Below, piece by piece: positions 10,218-19,141 of a DNA stretch of 64,000 bases (position 1 is the stretch's first letter; every line of letters starts with the position of its first letter). Source of the stretch: Methyloterricola oryzae (GTDB lineage Bacteria; Pseudomonadota; Gammaproteobacteria; Methylococcales; Methylococcaceae); assembly GCF_000934725.1 (NCBI RefSeq), contig NZ_JYNS01000004.1, forward strand, positions 124,001 to 188,000. Reading direction: 5' to 3'. The translations under genes were made by a program, and so were the position numbers. Under the pieces are notes generated by a model. It was not told the DNA's origin. It was given only the letters and a program-made list of their open reading frames with translations, and searched no databases.

Positions 10218-11000
10218 TCAGTCGGTTTTGGTCGGAAACGGTACGTCCAGCTTCTCGAATTCGTCCAGTTCCTGCTCCATGTCGTCTTCCGCCGGCGGAT
10301 TGCCGTCATGGATCTTGTAGTTGCGATCCTGGAAGTAGGCATTGCGAATGAACTCATAGCGGTCCACCGAGGCCTCGTCGGCAATCTTGGTGGCGCTCAG
10401 CAGGTCGGCGCGGGTGTCGATGGTCTTCAAGGTGCCGCTGCCAAACGCATAGGCCGCCGGATTGACCCAGTTGATCGGGTTGGACATGGTGTCACCCGCC
10501 AGGCCCACCGCGCCGCGTGGCGTGCTCGGACCCACCAGGGGCAGCACCAGATAGGGACCGGAGGGAATGCCCCAGGCGCCGAGGGTCTGGTCCAGATCCT
10601 CGTTGTTCTTGTGCAAATCGACGGCGCTGGCCACATCGACGAATCCGACCAGGCCCGCCGTGGTGTTGATCAAGAATCGCCCGGTGTCCTTGCCGGTCTG
10701 GGCAAACTTGAGCTGCAGCAGGTCATTGGCGATGACGCCGATGTCGTCCACATTGTTGAAGAAGTTGGTGATGCCGCGATCCACGAAGGACGGCGTGATC
10801 ACCTGGTAACCCTTGGCGATGGGCTTCATGAAATAATCGTCGAGACTATCGTTGAAGCTCTGCACATTGCGATTCCATCCCTCCCACGGGTCGCGGGGGT
10901 CGTGCGTCGCGTTGCTTGCGCAACCTGCCAGACCCATCGTCAGCGACAAGGCCACTGCCGAACAACGGTACCAGCGGAAGTTAGGTGTCATCTTCTTCAT
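10218..11000 (-). CDS. mlaA: MlaA (VacJ) outer-membrane lipoprotein
   Basis: This 260-residue lipoprotein has an N-terminal signal peptide ending in the lipobox LAGC, with Cys27 as the lipidation site. The mature part begins with the family hallmark DPWEGWNRNVQSFND and contains NFFNNVDD, GFVDVAS and GPYLVLPLVGPSTPRG, all typical of MlaA. It removes surface-exposed phospholipids from the outer membrane and passes them to the MlaC/MlaFEDB retrograde system. The C-terminus is acidic. No other mla genes are adjacent. The second in-frame ATG (10991) could also be the start. Like YhdP, it belongs to envelope lipid homeostasis, though the two are unlinked. Confidence 0.94.
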   Translation of the reverse strand: MKKMTPNFRWYRCSAVALSLTMGLAGCASNATHDPRDPWEGWNRNVQSFNDSLDDYFMKPIAKGYQVITPSFVDRGITNFFNNVDDIGVIANDLLQLKFAQTGKDTGRFLINTTAGLVGFVDVASAVDLHKNNEDLDQTLGAWGIPSGPYLVLPLVGPSTPRGAVGLAGDTMSNPINWVNPAAYAFGSGTLKTIDTRADLLSATKIADEASVDRYEFIRNAYFQDRNYKIHDGNPPAEDDMEQELDEFEKLDVPFPTKTD

Positions 11001-11095
11001 GTTTGTTTATCCAGCCTGTTTTCCTCGGGACATGGAAATCCGCGTGCGCTAAACATAGCATAGCTGTCAGGGGCGCAAGACCTTGTAGCCCGCCC

Positions 11096-11124
11096 ACGAC
11101 AAATCAAAGCCCGCTAAATATAAT
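11096..11124 (+). promoter_or_regulatory. Probable sigma-70 promoter of rnt
   Basis: A perfect -10 hexamer TATAAT (11119-11124) lies 17 bases after ACGACA (11096-11101), which matches four of six positions of the -35 consensus. It is about 40 bases upstream of the rnt ATG in the short mlaA/rnt divergent gap. Confidence 0.5.
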
Positions 11125-11164
11125 GGGCCGGCCGCTTTACGTCGAGTAAAAATCATCTTGCCCC

Positions 11165-11824
11165 ATGAACAATGAAAAACTCCCGATGGCCCAGCGCTTC
11201 CGCGGCTACCTGCCGGTGGTGGTGGACATCGAGACTTCCGGCTTCGATCCCCAGCGCAACGCCCTGCTGGAAATCGCCGCCGTGATTCCCGAGATGGACG
11301 CCTCAGGCCGCCTGAGTATCCTCGAGACCCATCACGCCCACGTCAATCCCTTCCCCGGAGCGCGTCTTGAGGAATCGGCCCTGGCCTTCAACAAGATCGA
11401 TCCCTTTCATCCCTTTCGCATCGCCCTGGACGAAAAGGATGCGCTGCACAAGCTCTTTACCCCCATCCGCAGCGCTATCAAGCGCAACGGCTGTACCCGC
11501 GCCATCCTGGTAGGCCACAACCCGGCGTTCGACATCGGATTTCTGAACGCGGCGGTGAATAGGGCGGGCATCAAGAAGAACCCATTCCACCCGTTCAGCA
11601 CCTTCGACACCGCCACCTTGGCGGGCCTGGCCTATGGCCAGACGGTGCTGGCCAAGGCCGCTCAGGCCGCCGGCATGGAATGGAACAACCGCGAGGCGCA
11701 CTCGGCGGTATACGATGCGGAGCAGACGGCGCGCCTGTTCTGCACCATCGTCAACCGCTGGGCCGAGCTTACCGGCGCCTGGCCCGAGCCCGGTCCGGCA
11801 CGTCAGTCGGCCGCCGCTTCCTGA
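11165..11824 (+). CDS. rnt: Ribonuclease T
   Basis: This 219-residue DEDDh exonuclease trims 3' ends of tRNA and other stable RNAs. Exo I is [11 protein letters not shown] (Asp21, Glu23), Exo II is [13 protein letters not shown], and Exo III is [11 protein letters not shown]. The stretch [16 protein letters not shown] is typical of RNase T rather than the DNA polymerase III epsilon subunit. Its last 22 bases overlap the 3' end of convergent grxD. Confidence 0.95.
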   Translation: MNNEKLPMAQRFRGYLPVVVDIETSGFDPQRNALLEIAAVIPEMDASGRLSILETHHAHVNPFPGARLEESALAFNKIDPFHPFRIALDEKDALHKLFTPIRSAIKRNGCTRAILVGHNPAFDIGFLNAAVNRAGIKKNPFHPFSTFDTATLAGLAYGQTVLAKAAQAAGMEWNNREAHSAVYDAEQTARLFCTIVNRWAELTGAWPEPGPARQSAAAS

Positions 11825-12132
11825 GTCTTGCTCAGCAGCTTCTGCAGTTCACCGCTCTGGAACATGTCCATCATGATGTCGCTGCCGCCTACCAACTCAC
11901 CGTCCACGAACAGTTGCGGAAAGGTCGGCCACTGGGAATACAGCTTCAGGTTTTCGCGGATCTCCGGCTCCTCGAACACGTTCACGTAGGCGTAGCGGAC
12001 GCCACACTGCTCCAGGATCTGCACCGCCCGCCCGGAAAAACCGCACTGCGGAAACGACGGCGTGCCCTTCATGTACAGCACCACGTGGTTGTCGGCCAAC
12101 TGCTGCTTGATTCGATCCATTACGTCCATCAT
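11803..12132 (-). CDS. grxD: Monothiol glutaredoxin, Grx4 family
   Basis: The product is 109 residues with the monothiol active site CGFS (Cys30) in [17 protein letters not shown], the glutathione-binding [16 protein letters not shown] and the family tail. Such proteins bind and deliver [2Fe-2S] clusters, often with BolA. The length is normal. ATG 12132 follows a GAGG ribosome binding site; a second ATG is next to it. The convergent neighbour rnt overlaps at the 3' end. Confidence 0.95.
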   Translation of the reverse strand: MMDVMDRIKQQLADNHVVLYMKGTPSFPQCGFSGRAVQILEQCGVRYAYVNVFEEPEIRENLKLYSQWPTFPQLFVDGELVGGSDIMMDMFQSGELQKLLSKTQEAAAD

Positions 12133-12244
12133 TCACCTCGCTTTAAAGTTGAGTGTCTTAAACCTAGTAAATCTATCAGAAGCCACCTCGAAATTTAAGC
12201 GCAGCCGCGGGCGGCCATATCCCGCATCCGTCTAAAGAAATTGC

Positions 12245-12272
12245 TTGTTAGAAAAGCCAGTTTGCATATAAT
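12245..12272 (+). promoter_or_regulatory. Probable sigma-70 promoter of argDF
   Basis: TTGTTA (12245-12250) and a perfect TATAAT (12267-12272) are separated by 16 bases. Transcription should begin near 12279, directly in front of the terminator-like hairpin at 12289-12317 and about 54 bases before the argD start codon. Confidence 0.6.
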
Positions 12273-12288
12273 GCCTTTTTTCGCGGGG

Positions 12289-12317
12289 GGCAGTCGGCTG
12301 ACTGCCTTTTGTTTTTT
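12289..12317 (+). terminator. Terminator-like hairpin in the argD leader
   Basis: A perfect 7-bp stem GGCAGTC / GACTGCC with loop GGCT is followed by TTTTGTTTTTT. It has every feature of an intrinsic terminator, yet it lies between the best promoter and the argD ribosome binding site (GAGGGA, near 12319-12324). It may be an attenuator, a 5'-stabilising hairpin, or the terminator of a very short transcript. Confidence 0.6.
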
Positions 12318-12332
12318 CGAGGGATTTCGACG

Positions 12333-13532
12333 ATGACGAGTCATGTGATGGCGACTTACGCACGGCTTCCGGTGGTCTTCGAGAAAGGTGACGGCGCCTG
12401 GCTATGGGACGAGGCCGGCAGGCGCTACCTGGACGCAGTCTCGGGGGTCGCCGTGTGCGGCCTGGGCCATGCCCACCCGGCGGTGCGCGATGCCATCTGC
12501 GCCCAGGCGGGCAAGTTGCTGCACACCTCCAACCTCTACCAGATCAAGCTGCAGGAGAATCTCGCCGACGCCCTGATCGCAGCCAGCGGGCTGGAGAAGG
12601 CGTTCTTCTGCAATTCCGGCGCCGAAGCCAACGAGGCCGCCATCAAGATCGCGCGCAAGCTGGGCCACGAGCGCGGCATCGACGATCCCTGCGTGCTGGT
12701 CATGGAGGGCAGCTTCCACGGCCGCACCATGGCCACCCTCAGCGCCACCGGCAACGCCAAGGTCCGCGAGGGCTTCGAACCGCTGGTAAGCGGCTTCATC
12801 CGCCTGCCCTATGACGATCTGGACGCCGTCAGCGCCGTGGATGACCCGCGCGTGGTGGCGATGCTGGTGGAGCCGGTTCAAGGCGAAGGCGGCGTGCGCA
12901 TTCCCCATGCCGGCTATTTGAAGGCGCTTCGGCAGTTGTGCGACCAGCGTGGCTGGCTGTTGATGCTGGACGAAGTGCAGACCGGCATCGGCCGCACCGG
13001 CAGCCTGTTCGCTTTCCAGCAGGAGGACATCCTGCCCGATGTCATGACCCTGGCCAAGGCCCTGGGCAATGGCGTCCCCATCGGCGCCTGCCTGGCCCGC
13101 GGCAAGGCCGCGGAAGTCCTCTCCGCCGGCAAGCACGGCTCCACCTTCGGCGGCAACCCCCTGGCCTGCAGCGCAGCCCTCGCGGTGCTGAAAACCATCG
13201 CTTCAGAGAACCTTGCCGCCCGCGCGAAAGAACTCGGTAACCGCATCGCCGCGGACTTCCGCCGCACCCTCGGTGGCAACGCCCATGTGCTGGACGTGCG
13301 CAACAAGGGCCTGATGATCGGCGTCGAGTTGGACCAGCCCTGCGGCGAACTCGTCGCCCTGGCCCTCGACGCCGGCCTGCTGGTGAACGTCACGGCGGAG
13401 CGGACCATCCGCCTGCTGCCGCCCCTCATCATGACGGACGAGCAAGCCCAACTCCTGGTGCAGGAACTGGCCGCCCTCATCGCCTCCTTCACACAGCGCG
13501 CCGGAGCGCCGGAAACCGCAGCAACATCATGA
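12333..13532 (+). CDS. argD: Acetylornithine aminotransferase
   Basis: The product is 399 residues; ArgD is a class III PLP aminotransferase converting N-acetylglutamate semialdehyde to acetylornithine, and may also serve as succinyldiaminopimelate transaminase in lysine synthesis. Visible are [61 protein letters not shown], the PLP lysine in [16 protein letters not shown], and [17 protein letters not shown] 12333 has GAGGGA about nine bases upstream; ATG 12309 falls in the T-rich terminator tail and is rejected. The stop overlaps argF (ATGA), giving an argDF operon. Confidence 0.95.
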   Translation: MTSHVMATYARLPVVFEKGDGAWLWDEAGRRYLDAVSGVAVCGLGHAHPAVRDAICAQAGKLLHTSNLYQIKLQENLADALIAASGLEKAFFCNSGAEANEAAIKIARKLGHERGIDDPCVLVMEGSFHGRTMATLSATGNAKVREGFEPLVSGFIRLPYDDLDAVSAVDDPRVVAMLVEPVQGEGGVRIPHAGYLKALRQLCDQRGWLLMLDEVQTGIGRTGSLFAFQQEDILPDVMTLAKALGNGVPIGACLARGKAAEVLSAGKHGSTFGGNPLACSAALAVLKTIASENLAARAKELGNRIAADFRRTLGGNAHVLDVRNKGLMIGVELDQPCGELVALALDAGLLVNVTAERTIRLLPPLIMTDEQAQLLVQELAALIASFTQRAGAPETAATS

Positions 13533-14425
13533 AACCGCGTCACCTCATCACCCTGAAAGACCTCAGCAGCGACGAATTCCACGCCCTGATCCGCCGCGCC
13601 ACCGAACTGAAATACCAGGACCCCGCCTACGAGCCCCTCAAGAACAAGGTCCTCGGCATGGTGTTCGAGAAATCATCCACGCGCACGCGGGTGTCTTTCG
13701 AGACGGGCATGGCACAGTTCGGCGGCAGCGCCATCTTCCTCTCCCCGCGCGATACCCAGCTCGGCCGCGGCGAACCGGTGGAAGACAGCGCGCGCGTGCT
13801 GTCGCGCATGGTGGACTGCATCATGCTCAGGACCCATCTGCACCGTACCGTGGAGATCTTCGCCGAATACTCCCGGGTGCCGGTGATCAACGGCCTCACC
13901 GACCGTTTCCACCCCTGTCAGCTCCTTGCGGACATGCAGACCTATTTCGAGCATCGCGGCGACATCGCCGGCAAGACCGTGGCCTGGATCGGCGATGGCA
14001 ACAACATGGCGCAAACCTATATACATGCCGCGGAAATGCTGGACTTCCAGCTGAAGATCGCCTGCCCCGAGGGATACGATCCCGAGCCCGCGTTGCTGGC
14101 CGCGGCCGGCGACCGGGTCGAACTGCTGCGCGACCCCAGCCAGGCCGCCCGGGACGCCGACCTGGTGGTCACCGATGTCTGGGCCAGCATGGGCCAGGAA
14201 CAGGAACAGAACGAGCGGGCGCAGGCCTTCGCCGCCTACACCGTGGATGTAGCCCTCATGGCCTTGGCCGCGCCCGACGCGGTCTTTATGCATTGCCTGC
14301 CGGCCCACCGGGGCGAGGAAGTCTCCGCCGAGGTCCTGGAAGGGGAACAGAGCGTGGTCTGGGATGAGGCGGAGAACCGCCTGCATGCGCAGAAGGCCTT
14401 GCTGGAACTGCTGCTGGTGCCCTGA
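13529..14425 (+). CDS. argF: Ornithine carbamoyltransferase
   Basis: This 298-residue enzyme makes citrulline from ornithine and carbamoyl phosphate in arginine synthesis. The carbamoyl phosphate loop STRTR is at residues 50-54, followed by [12 protein letters not shown] and the ornithine/carbamoyl site HCLPAHRG (His255-Gly262). The length is slightly shorter than the E. coli enzyme but usual for the ArgF group outside enterics. It is translationally coupled to argD through a 4-base ATGA overlap. Confidence 0.96.
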   Translation: MKPRHLITLKDLSSDEFHALIRRATELKYQDPAYEPLKNKVLGMVFEKSSTRTRVSFETGMAQFGGSAIFLSPRDTQLGRGEPVEDSARVLSRMVDCIMLRTHLHRTVEIFAEYSRVPVINGLTDRFHPCQLLADMQTYFEHRGDIAGKTVAWIGDGNNMAQTYIHAAEMLDFQLKIACPEGYDPEPALLAAAGDRVELLRDPSQAARDADLVVTDVWASMGQEQEQNERAQAFAAYTVDVALMALAAPDAVFMHCLPAHRGEEVSAEVLEGEQSVVWDEAENRLHAQKALLELLLVP

Positions 14426-14522
14426 CCCGCACCTCGACCCGGAGCAAGGAGCCCAAGGGTGCCAAGTGTTGCTAAAATCTCGTGTTACCTCTCAACGGAA
14501 CAGGGCGGGTCCAAAGGTGAAC

Positions 14523-15182
14523 ATGCGCATACTGGCGGTTTTGCTGTTGTCGGGCTTCGATGCGATGGCGGCCGAGAAGATTTACGTCACCGATCAGCTC
14601 GAGGTCCAACTGCGAACGGGCCAGAGCCTGCAGCACAAGATCGTGAAGATGGTGCCCTCAGGCTCCCCGGTGAACCTGCTGCAAGGCGAGACGCCCCAAG
14701 GCTACAGCCTGGTGGCCCTGGAAACCGGCGAACGCGGCTGGATCCTGTCGCGCTACCTGACCACGACGCCGCCGGCGCGCATCCAAGCGGAGGACAGCAT
14801 CCGCAAAGCGGAAGTGCTTGAAGCCGAGAACCGCAACCTGAAGACCCAGATCGCGGGGCTGACGGCGGGAAAGGACGCGGCGGACAGAAGCAATCAGGAT
14901 CTGTCCAGCGAGACCGAACGCCTGAACAGCGAGATCATCTCCATCCGCCAGGCCTCGGCCAATGCCCTGCAGATCCAGGAAGAACGCGACCAGTTGCAGC
15001 AGAAGGTCATCAACCTGGAGCGCGAACTGGAGACGAATCGCCGCGAAATGAAGGCGCTGGATGACAGCAACAAGCAGGACTGGTTCCTGATCGGCGCTGG
15101 CGTCCTGTTCGGCGGCATCGCCCTGGGTGTCATCCTGCCCCGTTTGAGCTGGCGCAAGCGCAGCAGCTGGGATTCCTTCTAA
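14523..15182 (+). CDS. SH3-domain, coiled-coil, membrane-anchored protein (TIGR04211/YgiM-like)
   Basis: The product is 219 residues from ATG 14523, preceded by AAAGGTG. A cleavable-looking signal (residues 1-17, ending AMA|A) leads to a bacterial SH3 domain (about 19-82, [19 protein letters not shown] and [11 protein letters not shown]). A long coiled coil (about 88-182) follows, and then one C-terminal membrane span (about 186-206) with a short basic tail. This order matches the SH3-and-anchor family that includes E. coli YgiM, whose precise role is not established. It is 97 bases downstream of argF; an extended -10-like element (TGCTAAAAT at 14470-14478) suggests its own promoter. Confidence 0.85.
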   Translation: MRILAVLLLSGFDAMAAEKIYVTDQLEVQLRTGQSLQHKIVKMVPSGSPVNLLQGETPQGYSLVALETGERGWILSRYLTTTPPARIQAEDSIRKAEVLEAENRNLKTQIAGLTAGKDAADRSNQDLSSETERLNSEIISIRQASANALQIQEERDQLQQKVINLERELETNRREMKALDDSNKQDWFLIGAGVLFGGIALGVILPRLSWRKRSSWDSF

Positions 15183-15301
15183 GCCGGTCTCCGCAGACTC
15201 ACGGGCGGTGCCGACAAAGGCGCCGCCGCGCTTCCGCTCTGATTTTCCGATACACCCTCTCTCGAGGGAAAACCTCACGTAGTCCGTTAAGCGAGCCCAT
15301 C

Positions 15302-16990
15302 ATGACCGACAAGAAAACCCGCACGTATTCATCCCAGGTCGTCGACGGCATGGAACGCGCGCCCAGCCGCGCCATGCTCTATCCGGTCGGCTTCACCGAT
15401 GCCGACTTCGCCAAGCCCCAGGTCGGCATCGCCTCCACCTGGAGCATGGTCACGCCCTGCAACATGCACATCAACAAGTTGGCTGAAGACGCCGCCCGCG
15501 GCGCGGATGGCAATGGCGGCAAGGCGGTGATCTTCAACACCATCACCATCTCCGACGGCATCTCCATGGGCACCGAGGGCATGAAGTACTCCCTGGTTTC
15601 CCGCGAAGTCATTGCCGACTCCATCGAGACGGTGGTGGGCTGCCAGGGCTTCGACGGCGTGGTGGCGATCGGCGGCTGCGACAAGAACATGCCGGGCTGC
15701 ATGATCGCCCTGGCCCGCCTCAACCGTCCGGCGGTGTTCGTCTACGGCGGAACCATCCTGCCGGGCTGCCACGGCGAAAAGAAGCTGGACGTGGTGTCGG
15801 TGTTCGAGGCCGTCGGTGCACGCGCCAACGACAAGATCGACGACGCGGAACTCAAGGCCATCGAGTCCAAGGCCATCCCGGGCCCCGGTTCCTGCGGCGG
15901 CATGTACACCGCCAATACCATGGCCTCGGCCATCGAAGCGCTGGGCATGAGCCTGCCGGGCAGTTCCGCCCAGGCGGCCATTTCCACGGACAAGCAACTG
16001 GACTGCGTGCGCGCCGGCGCCCAGGTGCTCAAACTGCTGGAACTGGACCTCAAGCCCCGCGACATCATGACCAAGCAGGCCTTCGAGAACGCCATCACCG
16101 TGGTCATTGCCCTGGGCGGTTCCACCAATGCCGTGCTGCACCTGCTGGCCATGGCCGATGCCTGCGGCGTGGACCTGCAACTGGACGACTTCACCCGAAT
16201 CGGCGAGCACGTGCCCATGCTGGCGGACCTCAAGCCCAGCGGCAAATACTCCATGGCCGAACTGGTTGAAATTGGTGGCATCCAGCCCTTGATGAAAGAA
16301 CTGTTGAAGGCGGGCCTTTTGCACGGAGACGCCATGACCGTCACCGGCAAGACCCTGGCGGAAAACCTGGCCGAGGCTCCGGATTACCCCGCAGACCAGG
16401 CCATCATCCAGCCCCTGGACAAGCCCATCAAGAAAGACAGCCATCTGGTCATTCTACGAGGCAACCTGGCCCCCGAGGGCGCGGTCGCCAAGATCACCGG
16501 CAAGGAGGGCCTGCAGTTCACCGGCAAGGCGCGGGTGTTCGAGTGCGAGGAACTGGCGCTAAAGGCCATTCTGGACGGCACCGTGGTCAAGGGCGATGTC
16601 ATCGTCGTCCGCTTCGAAGGCCCCAAGGGCGGCCCCGGCATGCGCGAGATGCTTTCCCCCACCGCCGCCGTCATGGGCAAGGGCCTGGCCAAGGATGTCG
16701 CCCTCATCACCGACGGCCGTTTCTCAGGCGGCACCCACGGCTTCGTGGTCGGACACATCACGCCCGAGGCCTATGTCGGAGGGCCACTTGCCATAGTGCA
16801 GAATGGCGATGAGATCACCATCGACGCCGTCAGCCGCGAGTTGACCCTCCACCTTCCGGACGCGGAGATTCAGTCCCGTTTGGCCGCCTGGACGCAACCG
16901 GCACCCCGCTACACCAAAGGCGTTTTGGCGAAATTCGCCAAGCTGGTGAGTTCGGCGTCGGAGGGGGCGGTGACGGATAAGAACCTCTGA
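15302..16990 (+). CDS. ilvD: Dihydroxy-acid dehydratase
   Basis: The product is 562 residues. It dehydrates 2,3-dihydroxy acids to 2-keto acids in valine, leucine and isoleucine synthesis. Cluster ligands are the cysteines in [18 protein letters not shown] and [14 protein letters not shown], the three-cysteine pattern of the IlvD/Edd family. The C-terminal [17 protein letters not shown] and [17 protein letters not shown] motifs are complete. The length fits the shorter, [2Fe-2S]-type IlvD group rather than the 616-residue E. coli form; cluster type is inferred from that resemblance. The gene appears monocistronic. Confidence 0.95.
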   Translation: MTDKKTRTYSSQVVDGMERAPSRAMLYPVGFTDADFAKPQVGIASTWSMVTPCNMHINKLAEDAARGADGNGGKAVIFNTITISDGISMGTEGMKYSLVSREVIADSIETVVGCQGFDGVVAIGGCDKNMPGCMIALARLNRPAVFVYGGTILPGCHGEKKLDVVSVFEAVGARANDKIDDAELKAIESKAIPGPGSCGGMYTANTMASAIEALGMSLPGSSAQAAISTDKQLDCVRAGAQVLKLLELDLKPRDIMTKQAFENAITVVIALGGSTNAVLHLLAMADACGVDLQLDDFTRIGEHVPMLADLKPSGKYSMAELVEIGGIQPLMKELLKAGLLHGDAMTVTGKTLAENLAEAPDYPADQAIIQPLDKPIKKDSHLVILRGNLAPEGAVAKITGKEGLQFTGKARVFECEELALKAILDGTVVKGDVIVVRFEGPKGGPGMREMLSPTAAVMGKGLAKDVALITDGRFSGGTHGFVVGHITPEAYVGGPLAIVQNGDEITIDAVSRELTLHLPDAEIQSRLAAWTQPAPRYTKGVLAKFAKLVSSASEGAVTDKNL

Positions 16991-17072
16991 TTTGCCTCTG
17001 GGCAGGTTTTCGCAGAATAGGGCGACCTGCCCGCCCCGTTATAGGCTCATAACTTACTTCTAAATTGTTCAT

Positions 17073-17708
17073 ATGGATGTGTTGCAGTCCCTTCTGATTT
17101 CCTTGGGTGGAAATGCGATCCTTATCATGGTGCTGGGTTGGCTTGCCCGATCATTTGGAACACAAATTTTGGCAAAAGATCTGGAAAGATTCAGGTCAGA
17201 CTCGCAAGCTCAACTTGCTGGAACCTCTGAGAAGCTTAAACATGAGCTTGCTCTCGCAACATTGGAACATCAGATACGGTTTTCCAGGTTGCACGAGCGC
17301 CGTGCGGAAGTAGTAGCGAATCTTTATGAGTTGTTGGTTGAGGCGGAATGGGCCGCAAGCAGTTTAGTTTCACCAACGCAGTGGTCAGACGAACCTTCCA
17401 AGCGCGAAAAGTACGTCAGTGCCATGAGAAAGGCGGCAGAGTTCTATAAGCAATTCGAAAAAAGCAGAATCTACTTACCAGATTCTCTCTGCAGCCAACT
17501 CGAGTCGTATCACAATGATCTACGGCATGAAGTCATTGATTTTGGAATTTACACAACCATCGACGTAGACGTTATGACAAATGCGACAGCTGAAAAAATG
17601 CATGATGCGTGGATTCGAGCGGCAAAGTACTTCGAGACAGCAGCGCCCGTTGCGCGTAAAGCATTAGAAGCCGAATTGCGCGCGATGCTTGGGGATTTGC
17701 GCAACTAG
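17073..17708 (+). CDS. Hypothetical membrane-anchored coiled-coil protein
   Basis: The product is 211 residues, of no recognised function. One N-terminal membrane span (about residues 5-24, LLISLGGNAILIMVLGWLAR) is followed by a charged helical segment (LERFRSDSQAQLAGTSEKL) and an all-alpha cytoplasmic region with RLHERRAEVVANLYELL. The base composition is clearly more AT-rich than that of the flanking ilvD gene, and codon choice differs (many AAA, TTT, GAT). The repeat element at 17717-18210 starts immediately after its stop. Together these hint at acquisition by transfer. Confidence 0.7.
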   Translation: MDVLQSLLISLGGNAILIMVLGWLARSFGTQILAKDLERFRSDSQAQLAGTSEKLKHELALATLEHQIRFSRLHERRAEVVANLYELLVEAEWAASSLVSPTQWSDEPSKREKYVSAMRKAAEFYKQFEKSRIYLPDSLCSQLESYHNDLRHEVIDFGIYTTIDVDVMTNATAEKMHDAWIRAAKYFETAAPVARKALEAELRAMLGDLRN

Positions 17709-17716
17709 TCTAAATA

Positions 17717-18210
17717 GGATGTGCCGACGTCAGGAGGCGCATCGATCGAGGTAAAAGAGCCGGTTCCCACGCGGAGCATGGGAACCAGCGGAGAGTTCGA
17801 GTTTTCGAGCCCGTTTGCCGCGCCGAGCACCGTAGCTTTCGAGGGGATTACCCGCAGGGGTGCGGAATGAATTCCGCACGACGGCAGAGGGACAGGGACG
17901 GATCTTCTGCCGGCTCCCGAAGAAAGCGAGAGCGGAGGGTGAGCCGGACAGTGCCGAAAGTCCAATGGACCCCAGGCCCGGCGAACGGGTAATCCATGGA
18001 CGGATTATCCCTGGGCTTGCAAGCGAAGCAGGATTGCGCAGCGTCGCAAGTAAACGGCAACCGCGCGGCTTTTCTATTGGTTCCTTTTCTTTGGCCGCGC
18101 AAAGAAAAGGAACTCGTGGTGCGAGGGCCAAACCCCGCGTATCAAAGCCGTCGCGAAGCGACACAACAAATCCCGCCTCCACCGATGCACCTCCTGACGT
18201 CGGCACATCC
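17717..18210. repeat. Composite repeat element bounded by 35-bp inverted repeats (copy 1)
   Basis: The left end (17717-17751) and right end (18176-18210) are inverted repeats matching at about 31-32 of 35 positions; both contain GATGTGCCGACGTCAGGAGG when read inward from outside. Inside are a perfect 8-bp hairpin GGTTCCCA/TGGGAACC (17762-17786), the block CCCGTTTGCCGCGCCGAGC (17810-17828), and a perfect 13-bp hairpin with arms 18080-18092 and 18101-18113. It ends with GTCGCGAAGCGACAC. The same ordered blocks recur at 47492-47735. No plausible protein is encoded, so this looks like a non-autonomous repeat rather than a gene. Confidence 0.7.
18080..18113. repeat. Perfect 13-bp hairpin of the repeat family
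   Basis: Arms GTTCCTTTTCTTT and AAAGAAAAGGAAC flank an 8-base loop. The equivalent hairpin at 47655-47688 has a different but also perfectly paired sequence, so pairing rather than sequence is conserved. Confidence 0.8.
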
Positions 18211-18229
18211 CATGGGTCTGATATCCTCT

Positions 18230-18409
18230 ATGCAAATCACGGAGGTATCCGGCACGCTGCAAAAACGCCAGAAAAGCACCGACCTCGCCCGGCAAGCTCG
18301 CCTCAAAGCCGGCTCGCTGGACAGCTTATGCGCCATGGACGGGTTTCTGCCGGATCGGCAAGGGCCGGCGCAGGATGCGTTGCTTGATTGGATTTATAAG
18401 CAGCCATGA
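18230..18409 (+). CDS. Possible small hypothetical protein
   Basis: The frame encodes 59 residues from ATG 18230 (MQITEVSGTLQKRQKSTDL) to a stop at 18407-18409. Composition is protein-like, with a tail GPAQDALLDWIYKQP. No family is recognised. It begins 20 bases after the repeat's right end, and the longer upstream frame runs through the repeat, so only this part could be genuine. There is no good ribosome binding site. It may be the remnant of a gene cut by the element. Confidence 0.3.
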   Translation: MQITEVSGTLQKRQKSTDLARQARLKAGSLDSLCAMDGFLPDRQGPAQDALLDWIYKQP

Positions 18410-18460
18410 AAGGGTTTTGCGATTTATCGTGCGGTTGACTACAAAAACGCAGTCACAAAA

Positions 18461-18997
18461 ATGAAGACGGTTTCAGCATTTAGAATATCCGGACACTGCA
18501 AGTCCCTCGCGACAATCCCGAATCACAATGCGATCAAAGGATTCTCGTTGATCGAACTGGTGGTGGTCATCATCATCCTCGGGATTCTCGCCGCCACCGC
18601 ATTGCCGCGATTCGTTGACCTCTCCAGTTCAGCCTCGGTCGCTACCGTCAGCAGCCTGGCAGGTTCCGTCCGCGAAGCTGCTGCCAATTGGCGTATGCTC
18701 TGTGTCGTTCAAGGCACATCGAGCTGCAACTCCACATCCGGTGTGTATACCATCAGCAACAATGGACAATCGATCCAGATTTGGAACGGCTGGCCGGACG
18801 CCGGAGACAACATCGGTTACAACGAAATCGATACTGCCGTCCAAACCGGCGGATTCACGGTTTCCATCGAGGCAGGCCAAAGAACCATCTGGCGTTTAAC
18901 CTCTGCCCGAGACCCATTGACCTGCTATGTGCAATACACGGAAGCACTCACTTCTGGTGCCGAACCGATCGTGGCGACTGATACTTCGGGATGCTAG
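18461..18997 (+). CDS. Type IV pilin-like/pseudopilin protein
   Basis: This 178-residue protein has a class III signal: a 27-residue basic leader, the prepilin peptidase site G|FSLIEL with glutamate at position 5 of the mature protein, and a hydrophobic helix (VVVIIILGILAATALPRF). The mature region with ATALPRFVDLSSSA resembles MSHA-type pilins and pseudopilins. Cysteines at the C-terminus (CYVQYTE and the final SGC) may form the D-region disulfide. The leader is unusually long and no better start exists in frame. No pilus assembly genes are near, so it must rely on machinery elsewhere or be a stray minor pilin. Confidence 0.8.
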   Translation: MKTVSAFRISGHCKSLATIPNHNAIKGFSLIELVVVIIILGILAATALPRFVDLSSSASVATVSSLAGSVREAAANWRMLCVVQGTSSCNSTSGVYTISNNGQSIQIWNGWPDAGDNIGYNEIDTAVQTGGFTVSIEAGQRTIWRLTSARDPLTCYVQYTEALTSGAEPIVATDTSGC

Positions 18998-19141
18998 GTT
19001 CTGCTGACGTATCAGCGAAGCCAGATGAGAGCGACGACGAAGCGCAAAAACCCCATGCAGGCAGCATACGATTTGCCGAGGCAGGAAGCGTTGCGCCTTA
19101 GCAACCGTTTGCCATTGGAGGCGCATCAAAGCCAGAATTCA

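Noticed and set aside
17860-18387. Overlapping frames of 84-175 codons inside and after the repeat element
   Set aside because: They run through hairpins and inverted repeats in several frames at once and show no protein family features; only a possible 59-residue tail frame was kept at low confidence.
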